A DNA stretch of 64,000 nt from Filobasidium wieringae (taxonomy: Eukaryota; Basidiomycota; Tremellomycetes; Filobasidiales; Filobasidiaceae). How positions within the stretch are numbered: position 1 is the stretch's first letter; the number at the start of each line of letters is the position of its first letter. Of this stretch, positions 46,952 through 58,955 are shown piece by piece. The stretch is from positions 1,729,774-1,793,773 of the forward strand of contig BCIV01000001.1 in the NCBI GenBank assembly GCA_001600055.1, written 5' to 3'. The notes under the pieces were generated by a model. That model saw only the letters and a program-made list of their open reading frames with translations. It searched no databases and was not told the DNA's origin. The translations under genes and the position numbers were made by a program.

Positions 46952-48592
46952 TCACTCGTTCAAGACCCAATCCCCCCCTCGACCCTTCCCATTCCCACCC
47001 TTATGATGAGGTCTCTGGAAACTCATATTCCTAATCACCCTCTTCACAGGGTTGTTGTTAGCGTTGGCGTTGGCGTTGGTGGCAGGGGTATCGCGTTCAT
47101 CCCCCGAATCGGAGAGGCACCAACTCGTCCACGATTCCCTCCCAGCGAGTCGGGGAGGGATGACCTGTACGCTCAACCCTGTCGTCGTCTGGGTCTGCGT
47201 CTGCGTCATCGTTGTCATCGCCGTGGTCGTGGTGTTATTGTTACCATTGACGGCCCGATCAGAACTCAAAGGTAACCCGGGAGAGATCGGTTTACCCTGT
47301 TCCATCATGGGCGTTCGAGGTCTCCAATACCCCTCGAGAAGTTCCTCCATGAACCTCTCGCTCTCCCCCGTCCTGCACCCCCCTCTTTCCCTCAGATCGA
47401 GATCGAGATCGTCGTCCGGTTCCCTCAACCGAGGTTCATCCACCCCCATCCCCATCCCCATCTCCGGCTTCCCCCCCGTCTGACTCTGACTCTGCGCGGT
47501 ATTCCTCCTCCCGTTCAGTCCCGGTCGGGAAGGCGGTACGCTCCAGAAAGGGATCCCCCCATTGATAGATCCACCGGGGTGAGAACCGTTCAACATTCGA
47601 TCCCTTATCAACGGGTTCACCGAGGGGGTCCAGAGGGGTGAACGGGTCAGACCGGTGAACGATTCTTCCGAGGCGTTCGTCGTCAGTCCCGGTCTCGCCC
47701 CCGTGCTCGCACTCGCCCCTGCGCTCGAGCTGACAGGTCGGACAGGGATCGGAGGAATACTAGTCAACCCCAACCCAAGCGCGGCGAATTTAGCCCTTAG
47801 CAGTCCTTCCCCTTTGATCCCCTTCTCCCCCTTCTCCCCCGACGGCGATGGTTCTTTCCGTTGCGTTCCTTCCCGCTTCTCCACAGCCCCCGTCGCCAGC
47901 CGCTCGGTCCGGAGGCGGGTGGGTAACGATTTATCACAATCGTTTTGTTCTTTGAGGTAATGACCCGCGTTGGGTGTGTAGGTCCGGAGTAATCGGGGTG
48001 GGGAGGGGGTGGGGGAGGTGGTAGCGGTGGCGTTGGTGGTGGTTAGGGAAGGGGAAGGGGTACAACGATCCACCTGGATCTGAGGGACAGGTGGTGGGAT
48101 CTCCTCATCATTGTCCTCCAGGAGAACGGAACAGGAAGAACTGGAACTGGAACTCCAAGCGGAGACCTCCGTCCCCTCCCTCCTCGTCGTCGTCGTCGTC
48201 ATTGTTTGATCCAGATACTCACGCCCCTCCACCTCCGCGTCGGGAGCAAGGTGCCGAGGTTTATACACCTTGCCATTGACGGGATTGACTAGTGATTGAC
48301 TCAACCTCGGTTCCTCCGTCCGATCAGAGCGAGCGTGCGGGTGCGGGTGCGTGTGCGTGTGCGTGTGCGAGTGCGAGTGCGAGTGCAGGTTCTTCCCTGA
48401 TGATCCACGCGGGGTGTTTTCCCCAGGCGCAACCAGGGAGGGGGAAACCTTCGCGGCAGAGACGGCCCAGATGAGTCGTTCACGAAGATCAGAATGGTAT
48501 TGTTGGAGCGCTATCGTATAGCTCGCTGGTGGTGAGGAAGCCGTTGGGGGTGGGAATGACATCTCGTTTGTCGTCGTGGATGGAGGGTTCAC
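46952..48592 (-). CDS. Low-complexity protein of unknown function
   Basis: This is a single uninterrupted frame of 546 residues, unusual in this intron-rich window. The N-terminal part has a short helical segment (YTIALQQYHSDLRERLIWAV). A His-Ser/His-Thr alternating tract follows, made by a GTGTGC-type repeat near 48345-48385. Then come long Pro/Ser/Thr-rich regions and a Gly/Met stretch. The C-terminus is basic (KRVIRNMSFQRPHHKGG). I recognise no family. The GC-rich third codon positions and unbroken length support it as coding, and it fills a gap between two minus-strand genes. Confidence 0.6.
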   Translation of the reverse strand: MNPPSTTTNEMSFPPPTASSPPASYTIALQQYHSDLRERLIWAVSAAKVSPSLVAPGENTPRGSSGKNLHSHSHSHTHTHTHPHPHARSDRTEEPRLSQSLVNPVNGKVYKPRHLAPDAEVEGREYLDQTMTTTTTRREGTEVSAWSSSSSSSCSVLLEDNDEEIPPPVPQIQVDRCTPSPSLTTTNATATTSPTPSPPRLLRTYTPNAGHYLKEQNDCDKSLPTRLRTERLATGAVEKREGTQRKEPSPSGEKGEKGIKGEGLLRAKFAALGLGLTSIPPIPVRPVSSSAGASASTGARPGLTTNASEESFTGLTRSPLWTPSVNPLIRDRMLNGSHPGGSINGGIPFWSVPPSRPGLNGRRNTAQSQSQTGGKPEMGMGMGVDEPRLREPDDDLDLDLRERGGCRTGESERFMEELLEGYWRPRTPMMEQGKPISPGLPLSSDRAVNGNNNTTTTAMTTMTQTQTQTTTGLSVQVIPPRLAGRESWTSWCLSDSGDERDTPATNANANANNNPVKRVIRNMSFQRPHHKGGNGKGRGGDWVLNE

Positions 48593-49506
48593 CCAGTGTG
48601 TCGTAGTCGTGCTCTGGTTGTGCTGTGGGTGTGATGTCTGCTGTGCTGTGTTGGGAAACGCGTAGGGTTTGGTTGTCAGTCAGTGTTCAGTGTGTGATGT
48701 CTCTCTTTATGTTCCTCTTCTCGATCACGAATGATCACTCACAGAGTGAACTCTATCAACCCGTCCTTCTGATTGAATTCGACAGTGTGGCTCAGTGGCG
48801 AGCTGTATTTGCTGATTGAGTAGGTGTAGCGCGATCAAGCCTGGTGCTGGTGTGTGGTGATGCTGTGAAGAGCGTGGTGTATCTATCGTATTCCATGCAG
48901 TTCTATCGGTTTCTATATGACTCTGGTGACTCAAGTGACTCTGGTGACTCGCTGACTGGCGATGGTATAAGAAGGAAATCCCACGTTCCCTCGCTGACAT
49001 TGCATTCCTTTGATCTGATCCAGGAAAACGGAGAAATCCAGGGAAACCGAAACGATCATCCCTCGCAGTAAACAAACCTCGCTTGGAGCGCGTTTACATG
49101 TTTACACGTCATACGGACACGCGGACCACGCCAAACCGAGTCGGTTACGGTTTCACCACCGTCCGTCGGAATCTCGGAATCCTACCAGCGCGATCGAGAC
49201 GTCATCCCCCCCGCCACTTTTCATCTTTCACACGCTCGCACGCGTCGTTTCAGCGTTTCAGCCACAAGAAGAATTCAATCAACCCGTGATACGGTGAAAC
49301 GTTTCATATACAACTCGCTAACACGGCGATCAACCCGATCGTGCTCCCGACCGATCAGCCTACGTCTTCTTCATCATTATAACCCATCAAGAATTCACAA
49401 AAACGTCATGACCAAAAATACAATCCCTCCCTCCCTCCCTCCCTCTTCGCCCTCAGCCCTTATGAAACCTCACATCGTACTCGCCTAAACGCGAAAATCC
49501 AACCCC
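48593..49506. other. Intergenic region with a (CCCT)n repeat
   Basis: It holds the promoter of the low-complexity gene and the 3' flank of the chromatin gene. A tract of CCCT units lies at about 49427-49443. No gene is supported. Confidence 0.5.
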
Positions 49507-52500
49507 TCATCGGGCCGACGAAGGAGGGTACATATGACCGGTAGGTATCGAATCACGTATCTGTTGCTGCTGCTGCTCTTGCTCTTGCCGCTGATGTTGC
49601 TGCTGCTGCGGCGGCGACAAGACCGGGAACGGCTGTTCACCCACAAGACCACGGACCGGGACGTTCCCGTTCCCCTGCGTCACGCCCGGCCGGCTTGAAC
49701 GCCCCGGTCCTTGAGGTTGATAATGCTGCTGCTGCTGCTGCTGAGGCTGAGGGTGAGGGTGAGGCTGTTGTTGCAGATGAGCTTGCGGGTGAGAGGTCGA
49801 GAACCCCATCCCCATCCCCATCGGAGGTTGTAAAGGTTCATTCCCCCCCTGAATACGAGGCATCACGTACCCCCCCTGACCCTGCCCCCCCTGATTCTGA
49901 GGCGGGAACATCCCCCTCCCCCCCGCTTGATCCAAAAACATCCCTTGCCCTGGATGACCCCGATGAACACCCGACCCCGCCGGGCCCGGTTGACCTTGGA
50001 TAGGTCTTTGGGGGGAGGGAAGAGGGGCAGAAGCGGGGATGGTCACTGTTCTTGCTGGCCGGTCGTTCAAGTGAGATTGAGGATGAGAGTGAGGCTGAGG
50101 ATGAAGGTGAGGATGAGGGTGATGTGGAGGAAGATGTGGAGCCGCGGAACGAACGGGACTAGGGACGGGTCGATGTTGAACCAAAGACGGATGACTCATC
50201 GGTCTTCCTCCCGAACTCAAATCAATCCCGGGCGGGGAAAACTGTTGGACCTGGACCTGGACGGGATGGTAAGGCGTGGAAGCGTAGGGAGCAGGGGAAG
50301 GGGTCGAGTAGATTTGTTGCTGCTGCTGGTGTTGGTGTTGTTGTTGCTGCTGCTGCTGCTGCTGAGCCGGATGAACAGGTGAAGGTCTAGCATCATAAGG
50401 ACTCGCAGATAATCGCCTAGAATCAGGGGAGATCATCGGTTGCATCGATCGACCGTGCATCAAAGGCTGAGCATGCTGCTGATGCTGCTGCTGTTGATAC
50501 TGCTGTAAAGGCACTTGAACCGCAGGGGCGTGAGGATGAACCTGTTGTACCCGTTGAGGAGTCATGGATGACCCATTCATCGGCGGGAAATGTTGTGGTA
50601 CTTGATGAGCTAGATGTCCGTTGATCGAACTCGTCATAGCAGTCTTGGGCGCTTCCCGAGGTTGACTGTACCCGTTACCTGGATACACTCCGTTCGCGAC
50701 CACATGCCCGGCATAAAGGCTAGCCTGGGGGTGTCCTTGAGCTTGTCCGTTCCCCTGACTGACTCGACGAACCTCTTGATGAGGCGTAGGAGAAGCGTGC
50801 GAGCTCTGAGGTACGTTGAACCGAAGTTTAGGGGTCGATCCCACTCCGTTCTGTCCGGTACGGTCGCTCGGGGAAAGCATGGGCTGATTAGGCGTCCCCT
50901 GCACGGACGCGGTCTGAGCTGAACGTCGGTCCGAATGACGTTCTCTCGCTATCCGGCGTTTGCATTCGGAACAGTAGAAATCGACCTTGTCCCAATCACG
51001 CCGAGGTTTCCCTTTCATGTCGTCCTTCTGATCGTGACAGGCCGTGTGCTGCCATTTCCCACAACTCTCACAACACGCGATATTTCGGCCATCATCCTGT
51101 GTATATCGCAGATCAGCTAGGGCATCGTTCGATCGAAAGGATCGGACTGACCACGTTCCATCCGTGCTGCTTGCAACCCTCGCAAGCCAGTTCCCACTTT
51201 TCCTCATCTTCCTCTGCATTCACTCGCTTCCGAGCGGGCTTTCTCTTCCCCTTTTTGGTTCCCGAACCGCTCGCTGGAGTAGCGGGCCTTTCCGATTCTC
51301 TCGAGCGATCGTCGAGCAGCCGTTTCGACGCTCTGTGTTCTCGGGCTCTTTCCGCTTCTTCCCTAGCTTTGATCTCCTCCATAGCTCTCATCGTGATCGC
51401 CTCTTCCCTCTGTCGAAGTCTATCTTCCCTCTCCTTCAATCGATCCTCTCGTTCTCGCTCCCTGGCGATCCGGTCGGCTTCAGCGTTGGCCGCTTTGTTC
51501 TCGTCATCTCGGATCCTCTGCATACGGAGCTCCAAATCCTTCTGAGCCTCTTCCGCACGTAACTGCTCTTCCCGCTCCAGTTCTCGCATAGCGATACGTG
51601 ACGATCGCTTCCTGTTCCGTAGAGCCTCCTCTTTAGCTCGTTGGATCTCTTTTTCCTGTACAAAAAGCGGGGTTTAGCAGAATCTCATGCAACGCAACCC
51701 ATCAACACCTACTCTCAAGGTCACCATGACTGCCGGTCGAGTATTTTCCACGATGTGTTGGTAGAAAGCCTTTTCGTCCGGATGTCGACTTGCTGCAAAC
51801 TGCTCCGGCCAGTTCTCCCAGTCCCATCGCGTAGCGCAGACCTGGTAGCCAATAATTACGATCAGCTTTGACGGTGGCGTACCAAACAAGCTGAACTTAC
51901 ACATTCCCATTCAACGTATCCCGGGTTGCGAGCCTTCTTTGCAGCCAATAAGACCTCGTCATCTGGGTCAACCTCCTCCTCCTCCTCCTTGGCCTCTTGA
52001 ATCTCGTTAGCCATCTCCTGCATGACCGTCTTTTCTTCTGGCACCGGATCTACCGTCGAGGGAGCGACGATCTCGCCAGATTCTACTTGTTCCGCTTTCG
52101 GTTCAATAGGCTCCTCGATCGGCTTGATATCGTTCAATGTCGATGGACCAGCTTCGGCGGTTGTGATGGTGGCTTCTGCCTGTTCTTTATCGACGTCTTC
52201 CCCAGACTTCAACTCAGTAGTATCGACATCCATCTGTTTCGAGACGTCGATCTCGCTCGACTCGGAAGTCTCCTGTACAGGTACCTCTTCTGGCTCGGCT
52301 GGCGGTGAAGCTGCCCTCTCAATCTCCTTTTCACTCTCTTCAGGCACTTCGGCGATTGCAGTCTCGATACCTTGCATCTTCTCATCTGGCTGGCCGTCTG
52401 CCTGCTCGGCAGTTTCGGCTTCTTCGCCATTGATCTCTGGTTCCGGCAAGATCTCCGGAGCGATCATTTCCACATCCTCTTGATGTCCGTTGACCACTCC

Positions 52501-54093
52501 TTCATCCACGACCTGAACCACTTGCTCTTCCTCTTCCGGAGCCTGGTCTACCTTCTCCTCTTCCTCCTCATCGCTGAGCTCGCTAAGCTCGCTCCCATCA
52601 CTCAACTCGCTTAATTCGGACGAGTCGTCCGCATCACTCTCTAGACCCGTCTTCCTCAGCTTGGCCTCTTTCTGTAAATCGATTTTCGCCTTGGGTTTGA
52701 TTTTAGCAGAAGATCGAGTGGGTGTCAACCATTCGTCCGGAACAGCCTGCCATTCATCTTCCACTGGAGCATTCGCTCTTGTTCGTCTTGTAGATCTCCC
52801 CGATGCCATCGCCGGGCTTCCGGGGGCAGGTTTCCTAGCGGGAGTGACAGGAGGAAGAGCATTTCCTCTAGTCCTTCGACGGCTGGAAGGTTCTTCTTCT
52901 TGCTCCAACTGTTCCCTCGTTCGTTTCCTGGTAGATCTCAGACCGTTGTCCTCGGCGATAAGTTTCTGGATGATCTCGAGACTTGGACTGAGGTTTCTCT
53001 TCCCTCTCCTACTGGACTGAGGGGTCGATACGGGTTCTTCAGGTGCGTCACTCAATTCCTCATCGTCATCCACTTCAACTGGCTGAGGTTTTGATTTTGG
53101 TTTAGCTTTGCCTTTACTGGAAGAAGCTTTGGGTTTCGTCTGCTTGGACTTTTTCGCTGAACCTTTTGGTTTGACTGGGGGTTTTGGGGGTTTGGGAGCA
53201 GGATGTTGGACCCAGAGTCGGTTGTCTGAGCATTCAGTTTATGTTCAGTCATATTGTCTCTCAACTTCGTCAAGAGGGCTTACCGTCAAATAACCAATAT
53301 GTGTTATCCAACTTGTCCCAACCGATAGGTTCGATTCTCTATCTCGCTCAAAGTTAGCTGACATCCTTTTTCTAAAAGCCAATACTCCAGCTCACCCATG
53401 CAGTAGGTTCATCATCATTCATCAACGTCCTGAATTTCATAGGGTTCGTCCATTGCCATTCGCAGACCCTGTACAAAGCATCCACCTGGTATCAATTACG
53501 ATAATTAGCTGACAAGTTCCCGTTTCCACTTTATGGAGAAGAGAAAGAAGCGACTTGCCTTGTCGCTCAAACCTAGTTCTGCCCATGGTCGCACGGGCGT
53601 ATCAGCAGGTCCGAATGGATTTTGTTTAGGTGATCGGAGTAGGTATTGCGTTCTGAGTTTGTCTTCCAGTGTTTGTCGACTATCATCAGAAGCAGAAGAA
53701 ACGACGGTACACGTTTAACAAATGTGGATAAGATCAGATATGAGGAGTTGACTCACTTGACAGTCTTGTCGTATGTCAAGATGTAGAGGAATTTCGTCAC
53801 GGTTTCTGGAGTAAGAACGTCAGGTTCAGGAGAGTCGAGATCCGCTTCGAACAGCTATTACTTGTTCATCAGTACTCATTTCTCTAGAACAAAAGAAGAT
53901 CTGGAGAAGAACTCACATCGATATCCCAAGTCGTCAACCCCGCAGCTTGTCCGAAAGTCCATAAGAATTGACTGATAGAAGCCCATCTCCAATCTCCCCT
54001 CAAGACCTGAATCAGAGGGGATAACGGTGCATTGAGGGGAGCAGGGGGAAGTGTTTGTGGAGTAGCAACGACTTTTGTGGATACTCGTGGCAT
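49507..54093 (-). CDS. DDT-WHIM-PHD chromatin protein (RSF1/CECR2-like)
   Basis: Nine minus-strand exons: 53917-54093, 53757-53854, 53559-53679, 53396-53485, 53284-53338, 51901-53225, 51713-51841, 51152-51655 and 49507-51096 (4089 bases, 1362 residues). The intron after exon 3 starts with GC (AAG then GCAAGT). The N-terminal 160 residues resemble a DDT region (RGDWRWASISQFLWTFGQ, then TVTKFLYILTYDKTV). A WHIM/WSD-type motif follows (RIEPIGWDKLDNTYWLFD). Next come acidic stretches, a long Arg/Glu coiled coil and a PHD finger assembled across an intron (LACEGCKQHGW, IACCESCGKWQHTAC, FYCSEC). The last 450 residues are Gln/Pro/His-rich. This order is that of ISWI-partner subunits such as RSF1. 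It should act in the nucleus, the PHD finger reading histone tails. Confidence 0.8.
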
Positions 54094-54882
54094 AGTGAAA
54101 TGCAACTAGGTTCGTCGAGATGCAGAGGAAGGAAGGGTTTTTGCCGGGAACTAAATTCGCCGAGGTTTCGTGTTTCGAACGGTCCTTCTCGCTCGGAATG
54201 ACGACAGCTAGATTAAAGGTAGATAAAGAGGATGGAGGGGTAGCTGACCCCGAGGGGAAACGAGGAGGAGCACCAGACGTATCCACAACTCTAGAATAGA
54301 GTGCTTGTGGTTGAGTCTAGATGAGTCAGAAGACGGGAAGCCAGCCAAGTTGAGGATGTGGTAGTAGATGTTGAGCTTGTCAGGAGAGAGATAAAGGTCG
54401 CGTTTGATCAATTGTCATCGGGTGCTTCCTAGATTGACCAACCTCAATCTAACACGCGAACCGACCCGCGGTGCGCAACGCCAAAATACACCCGTCAACT
54501 GATCGGCGGTCATGTTTCAGATCCGACAGAAGCCTTTCCGTTTGCTACTCACGCCCGAGCGCTGTGACATTGAGCTTCTTAGCACATCATAACCAGGAAA
54601 ATCCTTCAACTCCTGGGAATAGCTCAGCATCCTTTCAGGTGCGAGACGTGTTTCGCCTGTGGACAATCATTCGTTCGGTGGATGAAGTTGATCGTCCGAG
54701 CTTGTCAGCGGTCAGTCACGCGCTATCGCAGATTTCCCCAAAGGAACCGGCACCTAAGAAGCAGATTGCAGAAAAGGGCGAACGACGTAGTACTTTGTGT
54801 ATATATACCATAAACTACTTCGGTTGACCTGGAAGGCTGCGCGGACTACTTGCCACTCAAACATCGAAAGGCCTGCACAAGA
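54094..54882. other. Intergenic region before gene C
   Basis: This lies between two genes transcribed away from each other, so both promoters are here. A plus-strand frame at 54471-54827 has no domain. Nothing else is recognised. Confidence 0.45.
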
Positions 54883-55827
54883 ATGACGGACGCGCTTAAG
54901 AATCCTGCTGCTTCTGACCGACGCCTGCTTGTCATCTTCCCCTCGGTTTGCTCAAGGTGTGTACTATCTACCGATCTCGATCACTTATTAGGCTGAACTT
55001 TCTGTTCAGACATACAAGTATCACGGGACGGAGCTCTTGAAGCTGGTGGACGATATACAAGCTGGAGCTCTGAATTCCCTACGTACCAAGGCAGTAAAAC
55101 ATAGCACCTCTGTTCCTGTTACGGTACTGATAGCGGGTGCCAGAAGGGACTGGATGCATCAGCTTCCGAACTTCGGTAGGAGGGAGCGGAACGTAACCAT
55201 ACTGAAGAACCTTGACGATTTACGTTGTACGTGATCTGCATGAAGACTCGGACATCGTATAACTGACGTCCACTCGGTTCATCAGTCTCTGGCAATCCTT
55301 CCGATACATTCGAGCCGGTATTGATCACTGATGACATCACCCGCAATCCACCACCTGTATCGTTCGAAGTTTTCCGAAAGTGTGGACTGGAACATGTGCA
55401 TCATTTCCGCTTCAACTGGCTATCTGGTGTTAGCGTAAACATGGCCTACAATCGGCTTTCCATCATCCCTGAACCAAAGCCGATACTTTGTGGGCGAGAC
55501 ATGTCCCCGAGGCAATGTTCTCGATCGACCCCCTGTAATTGTGGGATTTGCGAGAGGCTACAGATGTCAGGAAAGGGACACACAGGCATTCGAACTGTTC
55601 CTGAGGCGGAAGCGCTTCACCTACTGGAGTTTGAACCCTTTAGATTTCAGTCATTTAAACGTCAAACCAGAAATCGTCAACGAGATCCCTCCGATCTGGA
55701 TCCTCAACTAAAAAATGGTATGGTGAAGGTAACCAGAAAGCGTCAACGAGATCCCTCCGATTCGGATCACTCCGATCTGGAGCCTCAACTCAAAAAAGGT
55801 ATGGTGAAGGTGTATATATATGGCTGA
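54883..55827 (+). pseudogene. Cluster gene C: NYN-like, probably damaged
   Basis: The start (54883) gives RRLLVIFPS, the first strand of the family, with the acidic residue lost. The second exon (55010-55226, 217 bases) and third exon (from 55286) follow the family pattern: exon 2 length is one more than a multiple of three, and exon 3 contains FEPVLITDDITRNPPP and HHFRFNWLSGVS. However, the exon 1 donor (AG then GTGTGT at 54957) leaves two bases, while exon 2 needs none. The N-terminus is therefore out of frame unless a weak donor (GTTTGC at 54946) is used. A Cys cluster (ILCGRDMSPRQCSRS, then CNCGIC) looks like a decayed CCCH finger. The end carries a tandem duplication. There is no C-terminal module. 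It is either a pseudogene or a recently altered copy. Confidence 0.5.
55664..55809 (+). repeat. Tandem duplication in the 3' end of gene C
   Basis: Two copies of a unit of about 70 bases encode RQRDPSDLDPQLKNGMVKV and RQRDPSDSDHSDLEPQLKKG...MVKV. The second copy has a small internal expansion (SDSDHSDLE against SDLD). Confidence 0.85.
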
Positions 55828-56791
55828 GGTATAGACTTATCGACACTTTCATTGTTCAGCTTGTGAGGCGCTGGCCTGGAAGACCAAACTTGCCGGATAC
55901 GACGCTAACGAGTGCCAGAGCGAAGTCAGCTGTAGTTCTGTAGCATGCAGGGCGCCTGTCAGGAAGGCGTGCAGTACCACGGGTGTAATAGAGAGTGTGA
56001 AAGAGCTGTCATGAGCGACATGAGCCGTGAGCCCCGCTGAGAAGGGTACGCACGACATGTTCCTCTGTTTCTGTTCTCATAAGCAGACTGATCACATTGA
56101 ACACATGCTATCAATAGTTCTGGATATATGATACGATCAATGTATGCTCGAGACGATACCGTATCTCCGACAGGACTGCAATATCGCAATTACGTTTCGA
56201 TTTGAGAAAGTGTTCTACGACGGGACGCTAGATCCATACTACAGGCATCGGCGCGAGTCTTGTTAGTTAGCATACCCGAGCGATGCACATATATTGTTAC
56301 ATGCAGGATATCCAGTGGTTTATCCCGATGCCTTATATCCTTTCAGCCGTCGGGTTGGCTACCTCGGATCTCATTAACCTCAGTACTTAGTCATCGACTC
56401 CATACTGGATGATTCCAGTCCACATACACAACCGTGAGGGGACCTGTGTGTTACTGCGAAGTATGCCTCATTGTTGAGCTAATTAGCGTGCGTCCATTGA
56501 CCTTCGAACCTGCACGTCCTGTTAATGGTGCTTCTGAGCCATTCGTTGTCAAGGCTCGTAAGCGAACCGTTGCAAATTCTGTAAAATTGAGTGGAGAAGC
56601 ATGACATGAATCAACACTTATTTCTCATTCGTCAATACATCCAGAAGGTCGGCGTAAGATGGATATCTGCATAATTTTCAGTCGTACGCGTACAAGTACG
56701 TTTGAGTCATCCGTTCATGAGGCCCTCTTTTCGGTCACGTTCTGTCTTCATAGGATCGACATGTTGATCTACTCTGATCCATTTTTCCGCT
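55828..56791. other. Gene-free stretch between genes C and D
   Basis: This is the 3' flank of two convergent cluster genes. A frame from 55860 could extend gene C if the last GTGTAT were a donor (LVRRWPGRPNLP...), but I cannot support it. Nothing else is recognised. Confidence 0.4.
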
Positions 56792-58142
56792 TTAAAAACA
56801 CCATTGGTAAGTAGTACATGGCCTACTATCAGTAGAATCTATATATCTGTGCACATATCCCCGTTGCATTGCCTCCGCCATTATGAGGCTGAAGTTTGCT
56901 GTAATCAGACATTCGCTGGCCTCTATCGAGGAAGCCATGATCTCTGCGCCTGAATAATATCCATTGTAGAGGCCTTTTTGTTCATTCAATGAGGCAAATA
57001 AGTTCTTTAGTACCGATAACGCCTTCTCCATGATAGACTCTTTCAAAGGAGTGGGTTTCTTATGGTGAGATCTCCGTTCGTTACCTGACTCGCACCGTTC
57101 GGTCTCGGAAACCGACGATTTGGACCCTTCGGTATGAGTCTGGCTTATGTAGTGGTGGTACATTTGTTCGAACTTCTCTCTTCTCTCGGATGATTCACCC
57201 GTTTGACCAGCTTTAGGTTTGTCTATCCCCTCTTCAAGTTCCGAATCCGACGCGTCTGTTTCACGCGCTACTCCGTCGCTCGACTGGGTTTGGCTTTCCT
57301 CGTCCGAAGATGAGGTATGACTGTCGTAGACCGCCTCTGGATCGGGGGAAATATTCGGAACGGGAGGAGCTGGAGTATCTTCCTTCTCCGCCTGAACAAA
57401 TCCAGTATCATCATCAGGTTCTGACTTGTGCAGTCTAGCCGCTGGAGTTTGAGGGGTCTCGGCGGATGAGGGAGCTCGGGCGTTGACAGTTCCATCCCTG
57501 GTCTGCACATTGAATGCGGACGTATATTCTCCTTGTGGATTTAGAGGATGTTTGACTTCGTTGAGGCAGAAAGAAGCAGGCAATACTGCAGTACCGTGCG
57601 TCCACCTCAGATGGAAGAAATGATCCGAAGTCCTGGGACACAAAGTTGCAGACGGACAAGAAGCATCCGTGACCACGAACCCGATGTTGCCTCGAGCTTT
57701 TGTAAGAGGCTGTGATCCGTACACTAGAAGTAAGAAAAGTGTTGTCAGCTTTGGCAACGACATGGCATATATTCATGCACACTCACGTTGGAGAGTCAAA
57801 CGAACGTCGTGGAGAAGCGTGCTGTCACTGATTATCGACACCCCCTCGACTCTTTTGAGATCGGCAGCGATGGAACCGCTATCGTTGTCGGCCAAGGCAA
57901 CAAAGATAGTCTGGTCTGATGTCCTGATGTTCTTCTCTCCCAAAATGAGATAAATATTTGCGATGATAGACAGGAGTGCTTGGTAGGTATTTTCCGTGAC
58001 CGCGTCTTTGGTCTGAGTCATGCCAGATCGCAATTCATCAGTATCGTATGCTCAGAACCATTACAAGGTTGTGCTAGCTTACCATCCATTGTTCAGAGTG
58101 TATCAATATGACCAGTCTTGGAAGCTTTTCGAAGCAATCCAT
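56792..58142 (-). CDS. Cluster gene D: NYN-like domain plus LOTUS-like module
   Basis: Minus-strand exons 58083-58142 (60 bases), 57787-58012 (226) and 56792-57723 (932) give 405 residues with introns of 70 and 63 bases. The first strand reads LVILIHSEQW: a histidine stands where genes B and G have aspartate. Exon 2 has ANIYLILGEKNIRTSDQ and the start of exon 3 has GFVVTDASCP. A long Ser/Glu/Asp-rich linker follows, without any CCCH finger. The end (ALSVLKNLFASLNEQKG, then LIMAEAMQRGYVHRY) is a shorter, diverged form of the C-terminal module of A, E, F and G. Intron positions and phases equal those of its relatives. An RNA-related role is inferred only from the domain types. Confidence 0.65.
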
Positions 58143-58955
58143 GGTACCAATTTCTTTATGTGGACCGTCGAGTGATTGGGCAGGTGCAAAGTCGGCTGGC
58201 AAGAATCGACACGTTCCTTTTTCAATCAGATTTTAGAAGGTCTGCCTACTGTGTGGATTTTTTCTTCTGCTACCTTGATAATTGATATAGTTGATAGAGA
58301 GTTTCTAGATGTATGTAATAGAAATGGCGTATATCGATTTCTATAGCTCAAAACCCTCCCGCAAGCTGAACCATTATGACAGCGAACGCGGTCCGTCCTT
58401 TCGATTCGAGGTGAAATCGAGAGATATCCTCATTCGGATATCGGAGGATATTCGCAGCGTTGTCTTCTGCTTTTGGTGAGTTTGGAGGCTTTGGACTAGC
58501 TCCCGAGCTCCACCCTAAGGTCTCGCATCACCTTTTTTGATCATCAAAGCTTGTGCGCGATGAAAACATGCTCAGATGCTTCCATTTCACTAGCGCGACT
58601 ATCAACATCTCGGCTCGTAGCTCATCAGTTCATTCGAAAGATCGTCCTTTGAACTCCTTTCGATTGATGGATTCGGATCCATGAGATCGGCCTTGGGACA
58701 CAACATTTGGAATGCCGTTACCCAGCGGGTACAGCGGAGTATCCGTGGTCCGTGGACAACGCGACTGTAACAATTTTTACGAGCAAGCGCTTTGGTACGA
58801 CATACGTTCGTGTTTCCTACAAGAAAACTGCTGCCACCTAAGATGGATATCTAATCGTGCTACAATCCCGTACCGACGGAATCGATTCGTTCTCAAGGCG
58901 CCGTTCAAATAGTGAGAGTGCTCGTATATCTACCTCTACTGTATTGAGGATAATC
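58143..58955. other. Gene-free stretch between genes D and E
   Basis: It holds the upstream region of gene D and the 3' flank of gene E (both on the minus strand). No frame here has a recognisable domain. Confidence 0.45.
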
